A stretch of DNA of 64,000 bases from Micromonospora profundi (GTDB taxonomy: Bacteria > Actinomycetota > Actinomycetes > Mycobacteriales > Micromonosporaceae). Below the pieces are notes generated by a model. That model saw only the letters and a program-made list of their open reading frames with translations. It had not been told where the DNA came from and did not search any database. Each line of letters opens with the position of its first letter. Position 1 is the first letter of the stretch. The stretch is from the NCBI RefSeq assembly GCF_011927785.1, contig NZ_JAATJK010000001.1, positions 2,356,001 through 2,420,000 on the forward strand. Reading direction: 5' to 3'. The position numbers were made by a program, and so were the translations under genes. This document shows, one piece after another, positions 51,952-62,806 of this stretch.

Positions 51952-51992
51952 CAACGGCCCCCACCGTCTACACGAGACGGTGGGGGCCGTTG
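51952..51992 (-). terminator. Terminator of lon
   Basis: A perfect 18-bp stem (CAACGGCCCCCACCGTCT at 51952-51969 with 51975-51992) and a 5-nt loop, 10 nt after the lon stop codon on the minus strand. Confidence 0.9.
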
Positions 51993-52002
51993 CGGTGGAG
52001 CG

Positions 52003-54333
<2,331 letters not shown>

Positions 54334-54355
54334 CGAACACCTGCTATCGCGTTGA

Positions 54356-54376
54356 CTTGAGCGTGTACCACTCAAG
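54356..54376 (-). promoter_or_regulatory. HAIR operator (HspR binding site) of lon
   Basis: On the minus strand CTTGAGT-N7-GCTCAAG, differing by one base from the HAIR consensus CTTGAGT-N7-ACTCAAG. Located just upstream of lon. HspR binding to HAIR is established for dnaK, clpB and lon promoters in Streptomyces. Confidence 0.9.
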
Positions 54377-54496
54377 TAACAAAACGTTCCCCTTGTTCCG
54401 TCATGTGACCCAGACCACTGCCGGCGCCACTCCGGACGCGGGCTGACACCCGCCGTCGGGCCGCACGGGAACCCCGGGCGACCCGACGAGAAGGCA

Positions 54497-54727
54497 TCAG
54501 GTGAGCTTGCTCTTGACCGTGTTCACCATCCCGCCGACCATGCCCGGGTTGGTGCCGTACAGCCGCGGGTCACCCGGGGCCAGCGCCGGCTCCGGGGCGT
54601 TCGCGACGGGGTTGTCGTCGTACCGGAACTCGCCCTTGCCGTCCGGCGTGGGCCCGGATCCCGGCGACGACCGACGGCCGCGCCGAGGTGATCGCGTCGA
54701 CAGGTGACGCCGCCGGTGCCGCCGCAC
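54497..54727 (-). pseudogene. C-terminal remnant of a small protein
   Basis: A 76-codon frame in which only the last about 45 residues look like protein (DGKGEFRYDDNPVANAPEP ... GDPRLYGTNPGMVGGMVNTV). The first about 28 residues are an Arg-rich run antisense to the neighbouring regulator gene. There is no ribosome site before 54727. Together with the headless regulator on the other strand this suggests two genes truncated at one junction near 54655. Alternatively it is a short intact gene starting at a non-ATG codon. Confidence 0.45.
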
Positions 54728-55224
54728 TGGTCAGCTGCTGCCGCCCCGACCTGGCGCTCGTCGACCTGCACATGCCGCCGCCCGGCGGCATCCGGGCGAT
54801 CGCCGCGATCCGCCGGACCACCCCCCGGGTACGGGTGATCGCGATGTCCGGTTCCACCGACCCCGCGCCCGCGCTGGAGGCGCTGCGGGCCGGCGCCGAG
54901 GGGTTCCTGCCGAAGACCAGCGAGCCGGAGGAGCTACTGCCCCCACTGCTGGCCATCCTCGACGGATGGGCGGTGCTGCCGGCCGACCTGTTGCGCGCAC
55001 TGCTGCGACCCACCCGGCCCGCGCCCGTCGACCTGGACAGTGAGGAATGCCGACTGCTGCGGGCGATCGCCGCTGGACGCAACACCCTCGACGTCGCCGA
55101 GGAACTGCACGTGTCGGAGCGGACGGTGAAACGGATGACCGCCGCGCTGCTGCGTAAGCTGCGGGTGTCGAACCGGGCGGAGGCCGCTGCCGTCGCCGGT
55201 CAGACCGGTCTCCTCACCGAATGA
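54688..55224 (+). pseudogene. NarL-type response regulator lacking the receiver N-terminus
   Basis: 178 codons. The phosphorylation strand is present (LALVDLHMPPPGG), as are IAMSGS, the Lys in FLPKTSEPEELL, and a LuxR-type helix-turn-helix (LRAIAAGRNTLDVAEELHVSERTVKRMTAALLRKL). The first about 35-40 residues of a receiver, including the acidic pair, are missing; homology seems to begin near 54655 (IPATTDGRAEVIASTGD). Without the acidic pocket it should not be phosphorylated normally. Either a decayed gene or an atypical regulator. Confidence 0.65.
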
Positions 55225-55380
55225 CATTGCGCCAGCGCCGCTGATTCAGCAGCTGTTCCCGGTTTTGCGCGTCCCCCAATCGCGACGCGCCGAAATGAAT
55301 GGGACGCATATTGTTGCGGTTTCCCCGGATGATAGGTCAGACTTTGGGCACATCCCGCCACACACAGGGAGTAATTGGCA

Positions 55381-55728
55381 ATGGCGAGAAAAGTAATCAC
55401 GGTGCTGACGGACGACCTCGACGGCGGGAAGGCCGACCGGACCGTCGAGTTCAGCCTCGACGGCGCGGCCTACACGATCGACGTCTCGGACGAGAATGCC
55501 GGCGTCCTGCGCAAGGCTCTGGATCCGTACATCAATGCCGGCCGGCGCATCGGTCGGGGGCCGGTGGAGAGCACGCGGACCGTTCGGCGCCCTGGACGAC
55601 CCAGCGGCGCGGGAATGGACCGGGAGCAGAACCGCGCCATCCGGGAATGGGCCGTCAAGAACGGCTACAAGATTTCCGAGCGGGGTCGGATCCCGGTCGA
55701 GGTCGTCGAGGCGTACAAGAACCGCTGA
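55381..55728 (+). CDS. lsr2: Lsr2 family nucleoid-associated protein
   Basis: 115-residue H-NS-like protein that bridges and silences AT-rich DNA. The N-terminal dimerisation domain is [27 protein letters not shown]; the C-terminal DNA-binding domain is [25 protein letters not shown], with the RGR minor-groove hook. ATG 55381 has AGGGAG 9 nt upstream. In actinomycetes Lsr2 silences acquired genes and specialised-metabolite clusters. Many actinomycetes have two copies; which one this is cannot be said. Confidence 0.95.
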   Translation: MARKVITVLTDDLDGGKADRTVEFSLDGAAYTIDVSDENAGVLRKALDPYINAGRRIGRGPVESTRTVRRPGRPSGAGMDREQNRAIREWAVKNGYKISERGRIPVEVVEAYKNR

Positions 55729-55735
55729 TCGGGCG

Positions 55736-55785
55736 ACACAACGACGGGGTCCCGCCGGCAACGGCGTGACCCCGTCAGTTTGTGT
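55736..55785 (+). terminator. Terminator of lsr2
   Basis: GACGGGGTC (55743-55751) pairs with GACCCCGTC (55768-55776); outer ACACAA/TTGTGT arms extend the structure. It begins 8 nt after the stop codon and carries a short T-rich end. Confidence 0.82.
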
Positions 55786-55846
55786 GCGGCCGGCCACTCG
55801 GGGCTACCCACCCCGGGTGGCCGGCCGCCGCCGGTCGAACTCCGAA

Positions 55847-57163
55847 TCAGTTGACCTCGATGCGCACCGCGTCGAACGCCGGGGTCTGGTTGGCCCGCTC
55901 CATCATCGGCAGACGGTGCGACCCGTCGCCAGCCCAGACGGAGCACTGCGCCGTACCCGACTCCGGCAGGCCCGGGACCTGGATGGTCACCTCGTCCGGC
56001 TGGGCACCGCCGCGACCGTCCTCGGTGGCGACGAAGAACGCCGGCACCTCCTGCGGCTCCGGCGGCGCGGTCAGGCTGTCCAGCATCCGGCAGGCGGTGT
56101 GGAAGTGCCCCCGCACCAGGCCCTGGGCGTTGAGCAGCGAACTCTCCACGTAGTACCCGCCCTGACCGGCCGCGAGGAAGCGGTCCCGGACCAGGTTGCG
56201 GGTGCTGATCCGCAGGGTGAAGGTCTGGTTGCGGTCGACCTGCTGCGGGAACTGGGTGATCAGCAGCGACGGGTTGTTGGCGGCGGCGCCGACCTCACCG
56301 AACGCCGTGCTCACGCAGCGGTTGCCGTTCTGGAAGCCGTCGTGCGCCTGCAACTGGCTCTCGTCGCAGTTGTTGGCCAGCACACCGAGGCCGGCACCCG
56401 GGGCGTTGCCGCCACCGTTGTTGCCACCGCCGTTGTTCCCACCGCCGTTGTTGCCGCCACCGGTGTTCCCACCGCCGGTGTTCCCGCCGCCATTGTTGCC
56501 ACCGCCGGTGTTCCCGCCGCCGCTGTTACCGCCACCGTTGTTGCCGCCCGTGTTGCCGGTCGGCTGCACCTGGCACCCGGCGAGCTGCGCCAGACCCTGC
56601 GGACGCGGTCCCACCCGGTCGATGGCGAGCGTGATCCGGTCCAACACCGCCTTCCGCTTGGCGGCCAACGGCTGCAGGATCGCGTTGCGGATGAACGCCT
56701 CGCCCTTGTTGCCCTCGGCGGCCAGCCGGCGGTCGGCATCCGCGATCTGGGTCTGCAACTGCGCCAGATTGCGGTCGACCTCTGCACGCGCCCGGTCCGG
56801 CACCTGCGGCAGCCGCGCCGCCACATCCGGGCAGGCGATTGCCGAACCGGTGCCGACAGTGCCGTCCTTACCGTCCTCGCATTCCGCGACCGACTGCTGC
56901 CCGTCACCCCAGTGATTGCGTACCCACCGGCCGTTCTGCCAGGTTCGGCTTGTCGAGTTGCCGCTCGGCGCGGTCGATCCGGGGCTCGGCTCCACGCATT
57001 GTCCGGCGGCCGGCCGGGGCTTGTTCGTCCGCCGGTCCTGGGCCGACGAAATCTGGGTGACGGCGACTACTCCGCCGAAGACCACGAGCGTGCCGACAAC
57101 GGCCAGCAGACGCTTGCTCCGCGCGATGCCGGATGGCCGGCGTGCCCGAGTGGACCTGCGCAT
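55847..57163 (-). CDS. Secreted protein with Gly-Gly-Gly-Asn repeat linker
   Basis: 438-residue exported protein of unknown function. Signal/anchor helix LLAVVGTLVVFGGVVAVTQI after a basic start; a first domain with Cys residues and an Ala/Arg-rich helical part (about residues 100-190); a low-complexity linker of GGGN(N/T/S) units (about 205-253); and a C-terminal beta-rich domain (FTLRISTRNLVRDRFL ... GHFHTACRML ... CSVWAGDG). The C-terminal part resembles secreted actinobacterial proteins without assigned role. ATG 57163 has AAGGAG 9 nt upstream. Confidence 0.82.
   Translation of the reverse strand: MRRSTRARRPSGIARSKRLLAVVGTLVVFGGVVAVTQISSAQDRRTNKPRPAAGQCVEPSPGSTAPSGNSTSRTWQNGRWVRNHWGDGQQSVAECEDGKDGTVGTGSAIACPDVAARLPQVPDRARAEVDRNLAQLQTQIADADRRLAAEGNKGEAFIRNAILQPLAAKRKAVLDRITLAIDRVGPRPQGLAQLAGCQVQPTGNTGGNNGGGNSGGGNTGGGNNGGGNTGGGNTGGGNNGGGNNGGGNNGGGNAPGAGLGVLANNCDESQLQAHDGFQNGNRCVSTAFGEVGAAANNPSLLITQFPQQVDRNQTFTLRISTRNLVRDRFLAAGQGGYYVESSLLNAQGLVRGHFHTACRMLDSLTAPPEPQEVPAFFVATEDGRGGAQPDEVTIQVPGLPESGTAQCSVWAGDGSHRLPMMERANQTPAFDAVRIEVN
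56404..56548. repeat. 15-bp coding minisatellite
   Basis: About nine imperfect copies of a 15-bp unit (GGCGGTGGCAACAAC-type on the minus strand) encode the GGGN-x linker. Copy number is likely to vary between strains by slippage. Confidence 0.88.
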
Positions 57164-57452
57164 CGAATTGCTCTCCTTCTCGATCCGGTAGTGGATTCCT
57201 GCCCTCGGCGGACCGACGGATGTGAGATGGCACGCCACGGCGGCGACCACCGCGACCTACCCGGTAACGTGTCGATGGCCGACGATGCCCTTTCCGCACC
57301 GTCTCCCGCGCCCGGTCGACGCGGATGGGGAGATCCTCTTCATTCGCGCAGGAGTACGGGACCGCGTCCGGGAAGGTTCAAACCGGCGCGGAGAAAATTG
57401 CCCCGACCCGACGCTGATCGAAGGCGCAGCAGGTCAGAGGGGAAACGGCCGA
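57164..57452. other. Intergenic spacer
   Basis: 289 bp between the stop of the DUF2726 gene and the start of the Gly-Asn-repeat protein, both on the minus strand. Presumably contains the latter's promoter. I see no hairpin or gene. Confidence 0.35.
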
Positions 57453-58331
57453 TCAGTCGACGCAGAGATGGTCGAACGCGAAACCGCCGACCAACTCGTG
57501 GCGACGCCGGCTCAACGCGACGATCTCCGCGGTGAGATCGGCCCGCGCCCGCAGTGCCGGGTCGTCGGGCTCCAGCCCTCGCAGCCGCACACCGACGGCG
57601 ACCGCCGCGAGATCCTCGGCCAACCGGGCCGCGTCGACGCCACAGGAGAACCGCTGCTCGGTCACCGAGACGCACTCCACCAGACACACGTCCGGGCGGA
57701 CCTGCAACCAGCTCCACCCCTCCGCCCGGCCGTCCGCCCAGCGCACGTGCAGCGCACGCACGATCGGGTCGGCCACCCGTCCCGCCACGTACGCGTCGAC
57801 CGCCGCCGCGCGACTCAAAGCGCCGAGGTCGTTGACCGGGCCGGTACGCCCGTCCGGGAGCCGCCCGAGGATGTCCCGGAAACCCACCGGGGCCGGGTCG
57901 TCCTCGGTACCGCCCATCCCGGCGCCTGAGGCATAGTCGCGCGCGTCGATGACGTACTCGACCAGACGCCGGCCCTGGTCGGCGGCCCGCAGCGTCGGCG
58001 AACCGACCCGCAGCACGGGCAGCCCGGCGGCCGCGCTGACGGCGTCCTTCAGTCGCTCGGCGCGCTGCTCGGCCGAGCCTGGAAGCGCGGGCGGGCCGAT
58101 CTCCACAGCGACGACGGGCCGGCCGGAGTCGGCGGCGCAGACCACGAGGTCGAAGGACGCCCGGCTGGCCGAACTCCACTGGCTGCCGGTGACGCCCGGC
58201 GGACGCCCCTGGACCAGCTCGCTGAGCCGGCGGTCGGCGTACACCCGGTGACCGGCGCGGGTGAACAGCGCGTCGCGCCCACCGTCGGCGGGCAGGGGCC
58301 GCAGCCAGCCGCGCTCGTCGCTGCTCGTCAT
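57453..58331 (-). CDS. DUF2726-like nuclease-fold protein
   Basis: 292-residue soluble protein. The N-terminal half (RVYADRRLSELV ... SFDLVVCAADSGRPVVAVEIG ... ERLKDAVSAAAGLPVLRV) has the order Asp, then Val-Glu-Ile, then Lys-x3-hydrophobic of PD-(D/E)xK-like DUF2726 domains. The C-terminal half is unassigned (RWADGRAEGWSWLQVRPD). A nucleic-acid role is possible but not shown. Divergent from the Asp23 operon with a CRP-like box in between. Confidence 0.75.
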   Translation of the reverse strand: MTSSDERGWLRPLPADGGRDALFTRAGHRVYADRRLSELVQGRPPGVTGSQWSSASRASFDLVVCAADSGRPVVAVEIGPPALPGSAEQRAERLKDAVSAAAGLPVLRVGSPTLRAADQGRRLVEYVIDARDYASGAGMGGTEDDPAPVGFRDILGRLPDGRTGPVNDLGALSRAAAVDAYVAGRVADPIVRALHVRWADGRAEGWSWLQVRPDVCLVECVSVTEQRFSCGVDAARLAEDLAAVAVGVRLRGLEPDDPALRARADLTAEIVALSRRRHELVGGFAFDHLCVD

Positions 58332-58395
58332 CTGCCATCCCCCGGTCGCTCGGACCGGCCGAGTCTAGGTGGTCGATCATGGCGGGCCGCGACGC

Positions 58396-58415
58396 GCTGT
58401 GACGTGGATCACATC
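58396..58415. promoter_or_regulatory. CRP/FNR-type operator upstream of the Asp23 operon
   Basis: TGTGACGTGGATCACATC contains a perfect TGTGA-N6-TCACA box (58398-58413). Over 18 bases it differs at only two from the box at 31181-31198. It is 74 nt from the start of the small membrane protein gene and 67 nt from the DUF2726 start. Confidence 0.7.
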
Positions 58416-58486
58416 CGGCTGACGTTCCAGAGGTGGCCTCCGGGTGTATCCAGCGGCATCGCCGGTACCGCCGGTCGGGAGGTGAC

Positions 58487-58675
58487 ATGTCGCGTCAGCA
58501 GTTCGGCTTCCTCGCCGGCTTCCTCGGAGTGGCGGTCTGGGCGCTCGCCGGCGTCGAGGTGACCGCCGTCGCCGTGCTGGCCGGCCTGCTCGGCTGGCTC
58601 GTGGTCCGGGTGCTCGACGGCGACCTCGCGGTCACCGGACTGGGCGACCGCGCCGACTCCCGGCGTCACCGATGA
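58487..58675 (+). CDS. Small membrane protein (DUF2273-like), Asp23 operon
   Basis: 62-residue protein made of two hydrophobic helices (FGFLAGFLGVAVWALAG and VTAVAVLAGLLGWLVVRVL) and a short charged tail. GGAGG lies 4 nt before ATG 58487. Size, topology and position next to Asp23 and AmaP genes match the DUF2273 partners that anchor Asp23 to the membrane. Its stop overlaps the Asp23 start by 4 bp (ATGA). Confidence 0.85.
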   Translation: MSRQQFGFLAGFLGVAVWALAGVEVTAVAVLAGLLGWLVVRVLDGDLAVTGLGDRADSRRHR

Positions 58676-58995
58676 CCGCCCACCCGCCGACCGTGCCGGG
58701 CGTCGCCCTGCCCGAGCCGATCATCGACGCGGCGACAGTCGCGCGGATCGCGACGGAGACCGCCCGACAGGTGGACGGAGTCTGCGCGGTCAACCCGGCC
58801 TCCGTACGCCTGCACGACCAGTCCGTGGGCCTCGACCTGCACCTCATCACCTGGTACGGGCACAACGTGGCCGCCGTCGCCGAGACGGTACGGGCAGCGG
58901 TGGCCGACCGGATCACCACGAGCACCGGCCTGACCGTGGTGACAGTGACCGTCACCGTTGACGACCTGCTCGTCCCCGGCGTGGACGGCGGCTGA
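58672..58995 (+). CDS. Asp23/Gls24 family envelope stress protein
   Basis: 107-residue protein of the Asp23/Gls24 fold: IDAATVARIATETARQVDGVCAV at the start and VAETVRAAVADRITTSTGLTVVTVTVTVDDL at the end. These proteins are tethered at the membrane by AmaP and respond to cell-wall or alkaline stress. ATGA overlap with the gene before and a 1-bp gap to the gene after indicate a tight operon. Confidence 0.9.
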   Translation: MTAHPPTVPGVALPEPIIDAATVARIATETARQVDGVCAVNPASVRLHDQSVGLDLHLITWYGHNVAAVAETVRAAVADRITTSTGLTVVTVTVTVDDLLVPGVDGG

Positions 58996-58996
58996 G

Positions 58997-59521
58997 ATGC
59001 GTACCGTCAACCGGGTCGCCTCGCTGCTGCTGGCCGTCGCGCTGGCCCTCGGCGGCGCCCTGCTGGCCGTGCAGGCGCTGCTGGTCAGCCTGCACCGCCC
59101 GGCGTCGGTGCTGGATCGGACCGGCTGGTACGACACGCTGACCACCACCCGGTGGCGGGACCCGACGGTCCGGGTGGTCGCCGCCACGGCAGTGTTCCTG
59201 GGCCTTGCCATCCTCGTCGCCCAACTACGCCGGTGGACGCCGGTACGGCTGCGGCTGGACGACGCCGACGGCTGGCACCTGCACCGCCGCAGCGTGGAGC
59301 GGCGACTCGCCGACGTGGCGGGCGCCGTTCCGGGCGTACGCCGCGCCCGAGTCCAGGTCCGGCGGCGCGACGGCCGGTGGCGTCACCGGGTACGCGCCAC
59401 CGGCGACCCCGCGGCCCGCCCGGAGGTCGAGTACGCCGTGCGCCAGGAACTGCGCCGGCTGGCCGCGCCAGCGACCGGCCGGATCGAGGTCCGGTTGCCA
59501 CCTCGTGGACGGCCCGCATGA
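58997..59521 (+). CDS. DUF6286-like membrane protein
   Basis: 174 residues with two N-terminal transmembrane helices (ASLLLAVALALGGALLAVQAL; VVAATAVFLGLAILVAQL) and a cytoplasmic domain (RLADVAGAVPGVRRARVQVRRRDGRWRHRVRAT) of the type found beside Asp23 proteins in actinobacteria. It overlaps the next gene by 4 bp. Probably an envelope-stress scaffold component. Confidence 0.85.
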   Translation: MRTVNRVASLLLAVALALGGALLAVQALLVSLHRPASVLDRTGWYDTLTTTRWRDPTVRVVAATAVFLGLAILVAQLRRWTPVRLRLDDADGWHLHRRSVERRLADVAGAVPGVRRARVQVRRRDGRWRHRVRATGDPAARPEVEYAVRQELRRLAAPATGRIEVRLPPRGRPA

Positions 59522-60060
59522 CGAACGCCGCGCACCGGCTGCTCTGGACCGTCGTCGCGCTGCTGCTGGTGGCTGGCGGTACGGCGACGCTGGCCCTCAC
59601 GTACGGAACTCCGGACGCGATGGTGCTCAGCCCCGCGCTGCTGGACGGGTGGCGGCAGGCCGCCCCGTGGAGCACCCTGGCCGCGGCGGTCGCGGGCCTG
59701 CTGCTCGCCCTGGCCGGGCAACGACTGCTCGCCCGGGAGTTGCGGAAGCCCGGCACCGCACTGCGCGGAACGCTCAGCCACCCCGGTCGACGCCCGGGCC
59801 GGACCCGACTGCCCGCCGACGTGCTCGCCCACGCACTGGAACGCGACCTCACCGGCGGTCCCGGCGTACGCCGGGCACGGGTCGTGCTGACTGGCGCGCC
59901 GCCGCACCCCGACGTGTGGATAAGCGTGGACCTCGCCGCCGACATCTGCGGCGGCGCCCGCGAACACGTCGACGCAGCAGTCCGCCGCTTCGCCGTGACC
60001 GCCGGCTGCCAACCGGCGCACCTCGACGTGACAGCCCGCATCCAACCCGGTAGCCCCTGA
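59518..60060 (+). CDS. AmaP-like alkaline shock membrane anchor
   Basis: 180-residue protein with two transmembrane helices (LLWTVVALLLVAGGTATLAL; TLAAAVAGLLLALAGQRLL) and a C-terminal cytoplasmic domain containing LERDLTGGPGVRRARVVLTG, related to the preceding protein. Last gene of the four-gene Asp23 operon, where AmaP-type proteins recruit Asp23 to the membrane. Confidence 0.85.
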   Translation: MTNAAHRLLWTVVALLLVAGGTATLALTYGTPDAMVLSPALLDGWRQAAPWSTLAAAVAGLLLALAGQRLLARELRKPGTALRGTLSHPGRRPGRTRLPADVLAHALERDLTGGPGVRRARVVLTGAPPHPDVWISVDLAADICGGAREHVDAAVRRFAVTAGCQPAHLDVTARIQPGSP

Positions 60061-60075
60061 TCCGCGCACGCCTTT

Positions 60076-61011
60076 TCAGCGGGCGGTTCGGTCGCGGTGG
60101 ACGATGCTCGCCCCGACGGCGACAGTCAGGGTCACCACCACGACGGCGAGCGTCAACCAGATCGGCAGCTCGCCCACCGGTGTCCCGGCGAGGATCAGCT
60201 TCACTCCCGCGAACGCGAGCAGCAGCGCCAGGCCGTAGCGCAGGTAGCCGAAGTGCCGCAGCAGACCGGCGAGGCAGAAGTAGAGGCTGCGAAGTCCCAG
60301 CACGGCGAACGCGGTCGCCGTCCAGACCAGGAAGATGTTCGTGGTGATGGCCAGGACTGCCGCCACCGAGTCGATCGCGAAGACCACGTCGGTGGCCTCG
60401 ATCGCCACGAGCGCCACCAGCAGCAACGTCGCCACCCGGCGGCCCTCGACCCGGGCGGTGAAGCGGTCACCGTGATAACGGGCCTCGGTGGGCACCACCC
60501 GGCGGAACACCCGGACCACCACGTTGCGGTCCGGGTCGACGTCGGGCTTCCCGCGTACGGCGAGCCGCCAGCCGGTCCAGACCAGGAATGCTCCCAGCAC
60601 GTAACCGGCCCAGGCCAGCCGCTCCAGCAGTTGCGCGCCCGCCACAACGAACAGCAGGCGGAAGGCGAGCGCCCCGACAACCCCCCAGAACAGCACCTTG
60701 TGCTGGTAGCCCGCCGGCACCCGGAAGTAGCCGAAGAGCAGGGCGAAGACGAATACGTTGTCCACCGAGAGCGCTTTCTCCAGCAGATAGCCGGAGAAGT
60801 AGGCGATGGCCGCGTCGCCGCCGAGGCCCCACCAGACGCCCACCCCGAACAGCAGTCCCGCAGCGATCCAGGCGGCGCTCCACAGCAGCGCCTCACGTAG
60901 CTCGATGACGTGGCTGTCCCGATGCGACACCAGGTCGACCGCGAGCAGCGCGGTGATCACCGCACCGACCACCACCCACGCCCACAGCGGTACCGCGACC
61001 ACGTCATCCAC
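60076..61011 (-). CDS. TerC family integral membrane protein
   Basis: 311 residues, about nine membrane segments. Two signature stretches bear the acidic metal-binding residues: EKALSVDNVFVFALLFGYF and ATDVVFAIDSVAAVLAIT with FAVLGLRSLYF. TerC proteins are linked to tellurite resistance and to Mn2+ export. No yybP-ykoY element precedes this gene, in contrast to the UPF0016 exporter at 15.7 kb. Convergent with the Asp23 operon. Confidence 0.93.
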   Translation of the reverse strand: MDDVVAVPLWAWVVVGAVITALLAVDLVSHRDSHVIELREALLWSAAWIAAGLLFGVGVWWGLGGDAAIAYFSGYLLEKALSVDNVFVFALLFGYFRVPAGYQHKVLFWGVVGALAFRLLFVVAGAQLLERLAWAGYVLGAFLVWTGWRLAVRGKPDVDPDRNVVVRVFRRVVPTEARYHGDRFTARVEGRRVATLLLVALVAIEATDVVFAIDSVAAVLAITTNIFLVWTATAFAVLGLRSLYFCLAGLLRHFGYLRYGLALLLAFAGVKLILAGTPVGELPIWLTLAVVVVTLTVAVGASIVHRDRTAR

Positions 61012-61164
61012 CCGTGCCCACCGCCTCGCCGAACCGCCCGCTACCTCGCTCGTACGCCGCTGACAGGGGATCCGGCCCGCCGGCCGGCCGTTTCGAGCCT
61101 AGGCGAACGGCCGGCCTGTCGTCGGTGCTCCGGCCGAAGTTCACGACCCAGCACCGGTGGACGC

Positions 61165-61854
61165 TCAGGCGACAGGCATCATCTGAGCGGGATCGGTGAC
61201 CGTGTCGTCAGCCTCGTAGGCGATGGCGTTTACCACCCTTACGACACCACTGACCTGGCCCGCGAGCCGTCCCGCGAGGTCGACTGCTGAACGGCGGTCC
61301 AGTCGACCGGCAAGTGTCACCTCGCCGTGGCGTACGGTGACCGTCACCAGGCCGTCCCGCACTGCCAGCACCCGGCGCAGCACCTCCTGGACCACGTCCT
61401 CGCGGATCTCGGCGTCCGAACGCAGGTGCACCCGCAGCAGATCGGCGCGACTGACGATGCCGACCAGCCGGCCCAGGTCGTCCAGGACCGGCAGCCGCTT
61501 GACCTGCTCGCGGTCCATCAGCCGTGCGGCGGCCGACAACGGCGCCTCCGGGTGGGTGCTCACCGCCGGCGCGGTCATCAGGCCGCCCGCCAGCAGCGCC
61601 TCGCTCTTGCCGCGCGCGCCGCGCCGACGGCGGCTCTCGAAGACCCGCCGCTGCGCCGGCTCACCGGCACGCTCGACCCGGTGCAACAGGTCCGCCTCGG
61701 ACACCACGCCCAACACCCGGAGCGACCCGTCGACCACCGGCACCGCGCTGACCCCGCGGCGCAACACCACATCGACGATCTCCCGGTACGGAGTCGTGGC
61801 CTCCACTGTCACGACCTCCCGGGTCATCACATCGCCCACCTGCCAGGTCCTCAT
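61165..61854 (-). CDS. CBS-domain pair with C-terminal BON domain
   Basis: 229-residue cytoplasmic protein. Two CBS motifs (VGDVMTREVVTVEATTPYREIV ... GVVSEADLL; GGLMTAPAVSTHPEAPL ... VGIVSRADLLRVH) bracket a basic loop (RRVFESRRRRGARGKSE), followed by a BON domain (VRDGLVTVTVRHGEVTLAGRLDRRSAVDLAGRLAGQVSGVVRVVN). CBS pairs sense adenine nucleotides; BON domains bind membranes or ligands. The function is unknown; such proteins are stress-induced in other actinomycetes. ATG 61854 has GGGAGG 5 nt upstream. Confidence 0.9.
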   Translation of the reverse strand: MRTWQVGDVMTREVVTVEATTPYREIVDVVLRRGVSAVPVVDGSLRVLGVVSEADLLHRVERAGEPAQRRVFESRRRRGARGKSEALLAGGLMTAPAVSTHPEAPLSAAARLMDREQVKRLPVLDDLGRLVGIVSRADLLRVHLRSDAEIREDVVQEVLRRVLAVRDGLVTVTVRHGEVTLAGRLDRRSAVDLAGRLAGQVSGVVRVVNAIAYEADDTVTDPAQMMPVA

Positions 61855-62054
61855 CACGGCCTCCCTCGTACGCCTGCACCCCGCACGTTATTGACAGACA
61901 GTGACGGCGGTCAGTGCCGACGGACCGGGTCGGAAGGGGTCGAAGGTCCCGGGCCATCGCGGTCCGGTCGGCCCTGCCAGCGCCGACGCCGCAAGTGTCC
62001 AATTGAGATGCCACCGGGAAGCGCGGTGCGAAGCAGAGAAGGGACGTGGACATC

Positions 62055-62603
62055 ATGACCGCGACGATCGAGCGGAACACCGCGAAGACCACCGCTCCGG
62101 CGGCCGACACCACCCGGGAGAGGGCCACCCGCTACATCCTGGCCGGCACCCGGATGGCACTCGGCTGGATCTTCCTCTGGGCGTTCATCGACAAACTGTT
62201 CGGCCTCGGGCTCGCCACCGAGACGAAGAACGCCTGGATCAACGGGGGCAGCCCCACAAAGGGTTTCCTCACCTTCGGCGTGACCGGGCCGTTCAAGGAC
62301 CTCTACACCGGGATCGCCGGCGCCGCCTGGGCGGACTGGCTGTTCATGATCGGCTTGGCGGGCATCGGCATCGCTCTCCTGCTCGGCATCGGGATGCGGA
62401 TCGCCGCCGTCGCCGGTGGACTGCTGCTGGTTCTCATGTGGACCGCCGTCCTGCCTCCGGAGAACAACCCCTTCATGGACGACCACCTGATCTACGCCGC
62501 GGTGCTCGCAGTCCTGGCGCTGGTCAACGCCGGTGACACCTGGGGCCTCGGCCGGGTGTGGGCGAAGCTGCCGATCGTCCGACAGCTGCCCTGGCTGCGA
62601 TGA
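62055..62603 (+). CDS. DoxX/DoxD-like membrane protein
   Basis: 182 residues with four membrane segments. LGWIFLWAFIDKLFGLGLAT and NAWINGGSPTKGFLTFGVTGPF are typical of the larger DoxX subgroup related to thiosulfate:quinone oxidoreductase DoxD. The partner DoxA is not present. ATG 62055 is used; GTG 62046 is in frame. Confidence 0.87.
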   Translation: MTATIERNTAKTTAPAADTTRERATRYILAGTRMALGWIFLWAFIDKLFGLGLATETKNAWINGGSPTKGFLTFGVTGPFKDLYTGIAGAAWADWLFMIGLAGIGIALLLGIGMRIAAVAGGLLLVLMWTAVLPPENNPFMDDHLIYAAVLAVLALVNAGDTWGLGRVWAKLPIVRQLPWLR

Positions 62604-62626
62604 CCGAACACGGCACCATCCCCACA

Positions 62627-62653
62627 GCGGGCGTCACCATCGGTGACGCCCGC
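62627..62653 (+). terminator. Terminator of the DoxX gene
   Basis: A perfect 12-bp stem (GCGGGCGTCACC at 62627-62638 with 62642-62653) and a 3-nt loop, 23 nt after the stop codon. Confidence 0.85.
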
Positions 62654-62806
62654 AAGCGTGTGCCCGGACTTCATCCCCTCCGGGCGTGTTTCGAGGGCTT
62701 CGCCGCGCCGGCTGGGCAGGTGACGGGTCCGCCGGACATTCGCCGCAGACGATCCGGCAGGATCGACGGTGACCGGACACATCACCCAAACGGCAGGAGT
62801 TCCCGC

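Noticed and set aside
61012-61164. yybP-ykoY riboswitch before terC
   Set aside because: No GGGGAGTAG or GAGACC halves are present upstream of this terC, unlike the UPF0016 gene.
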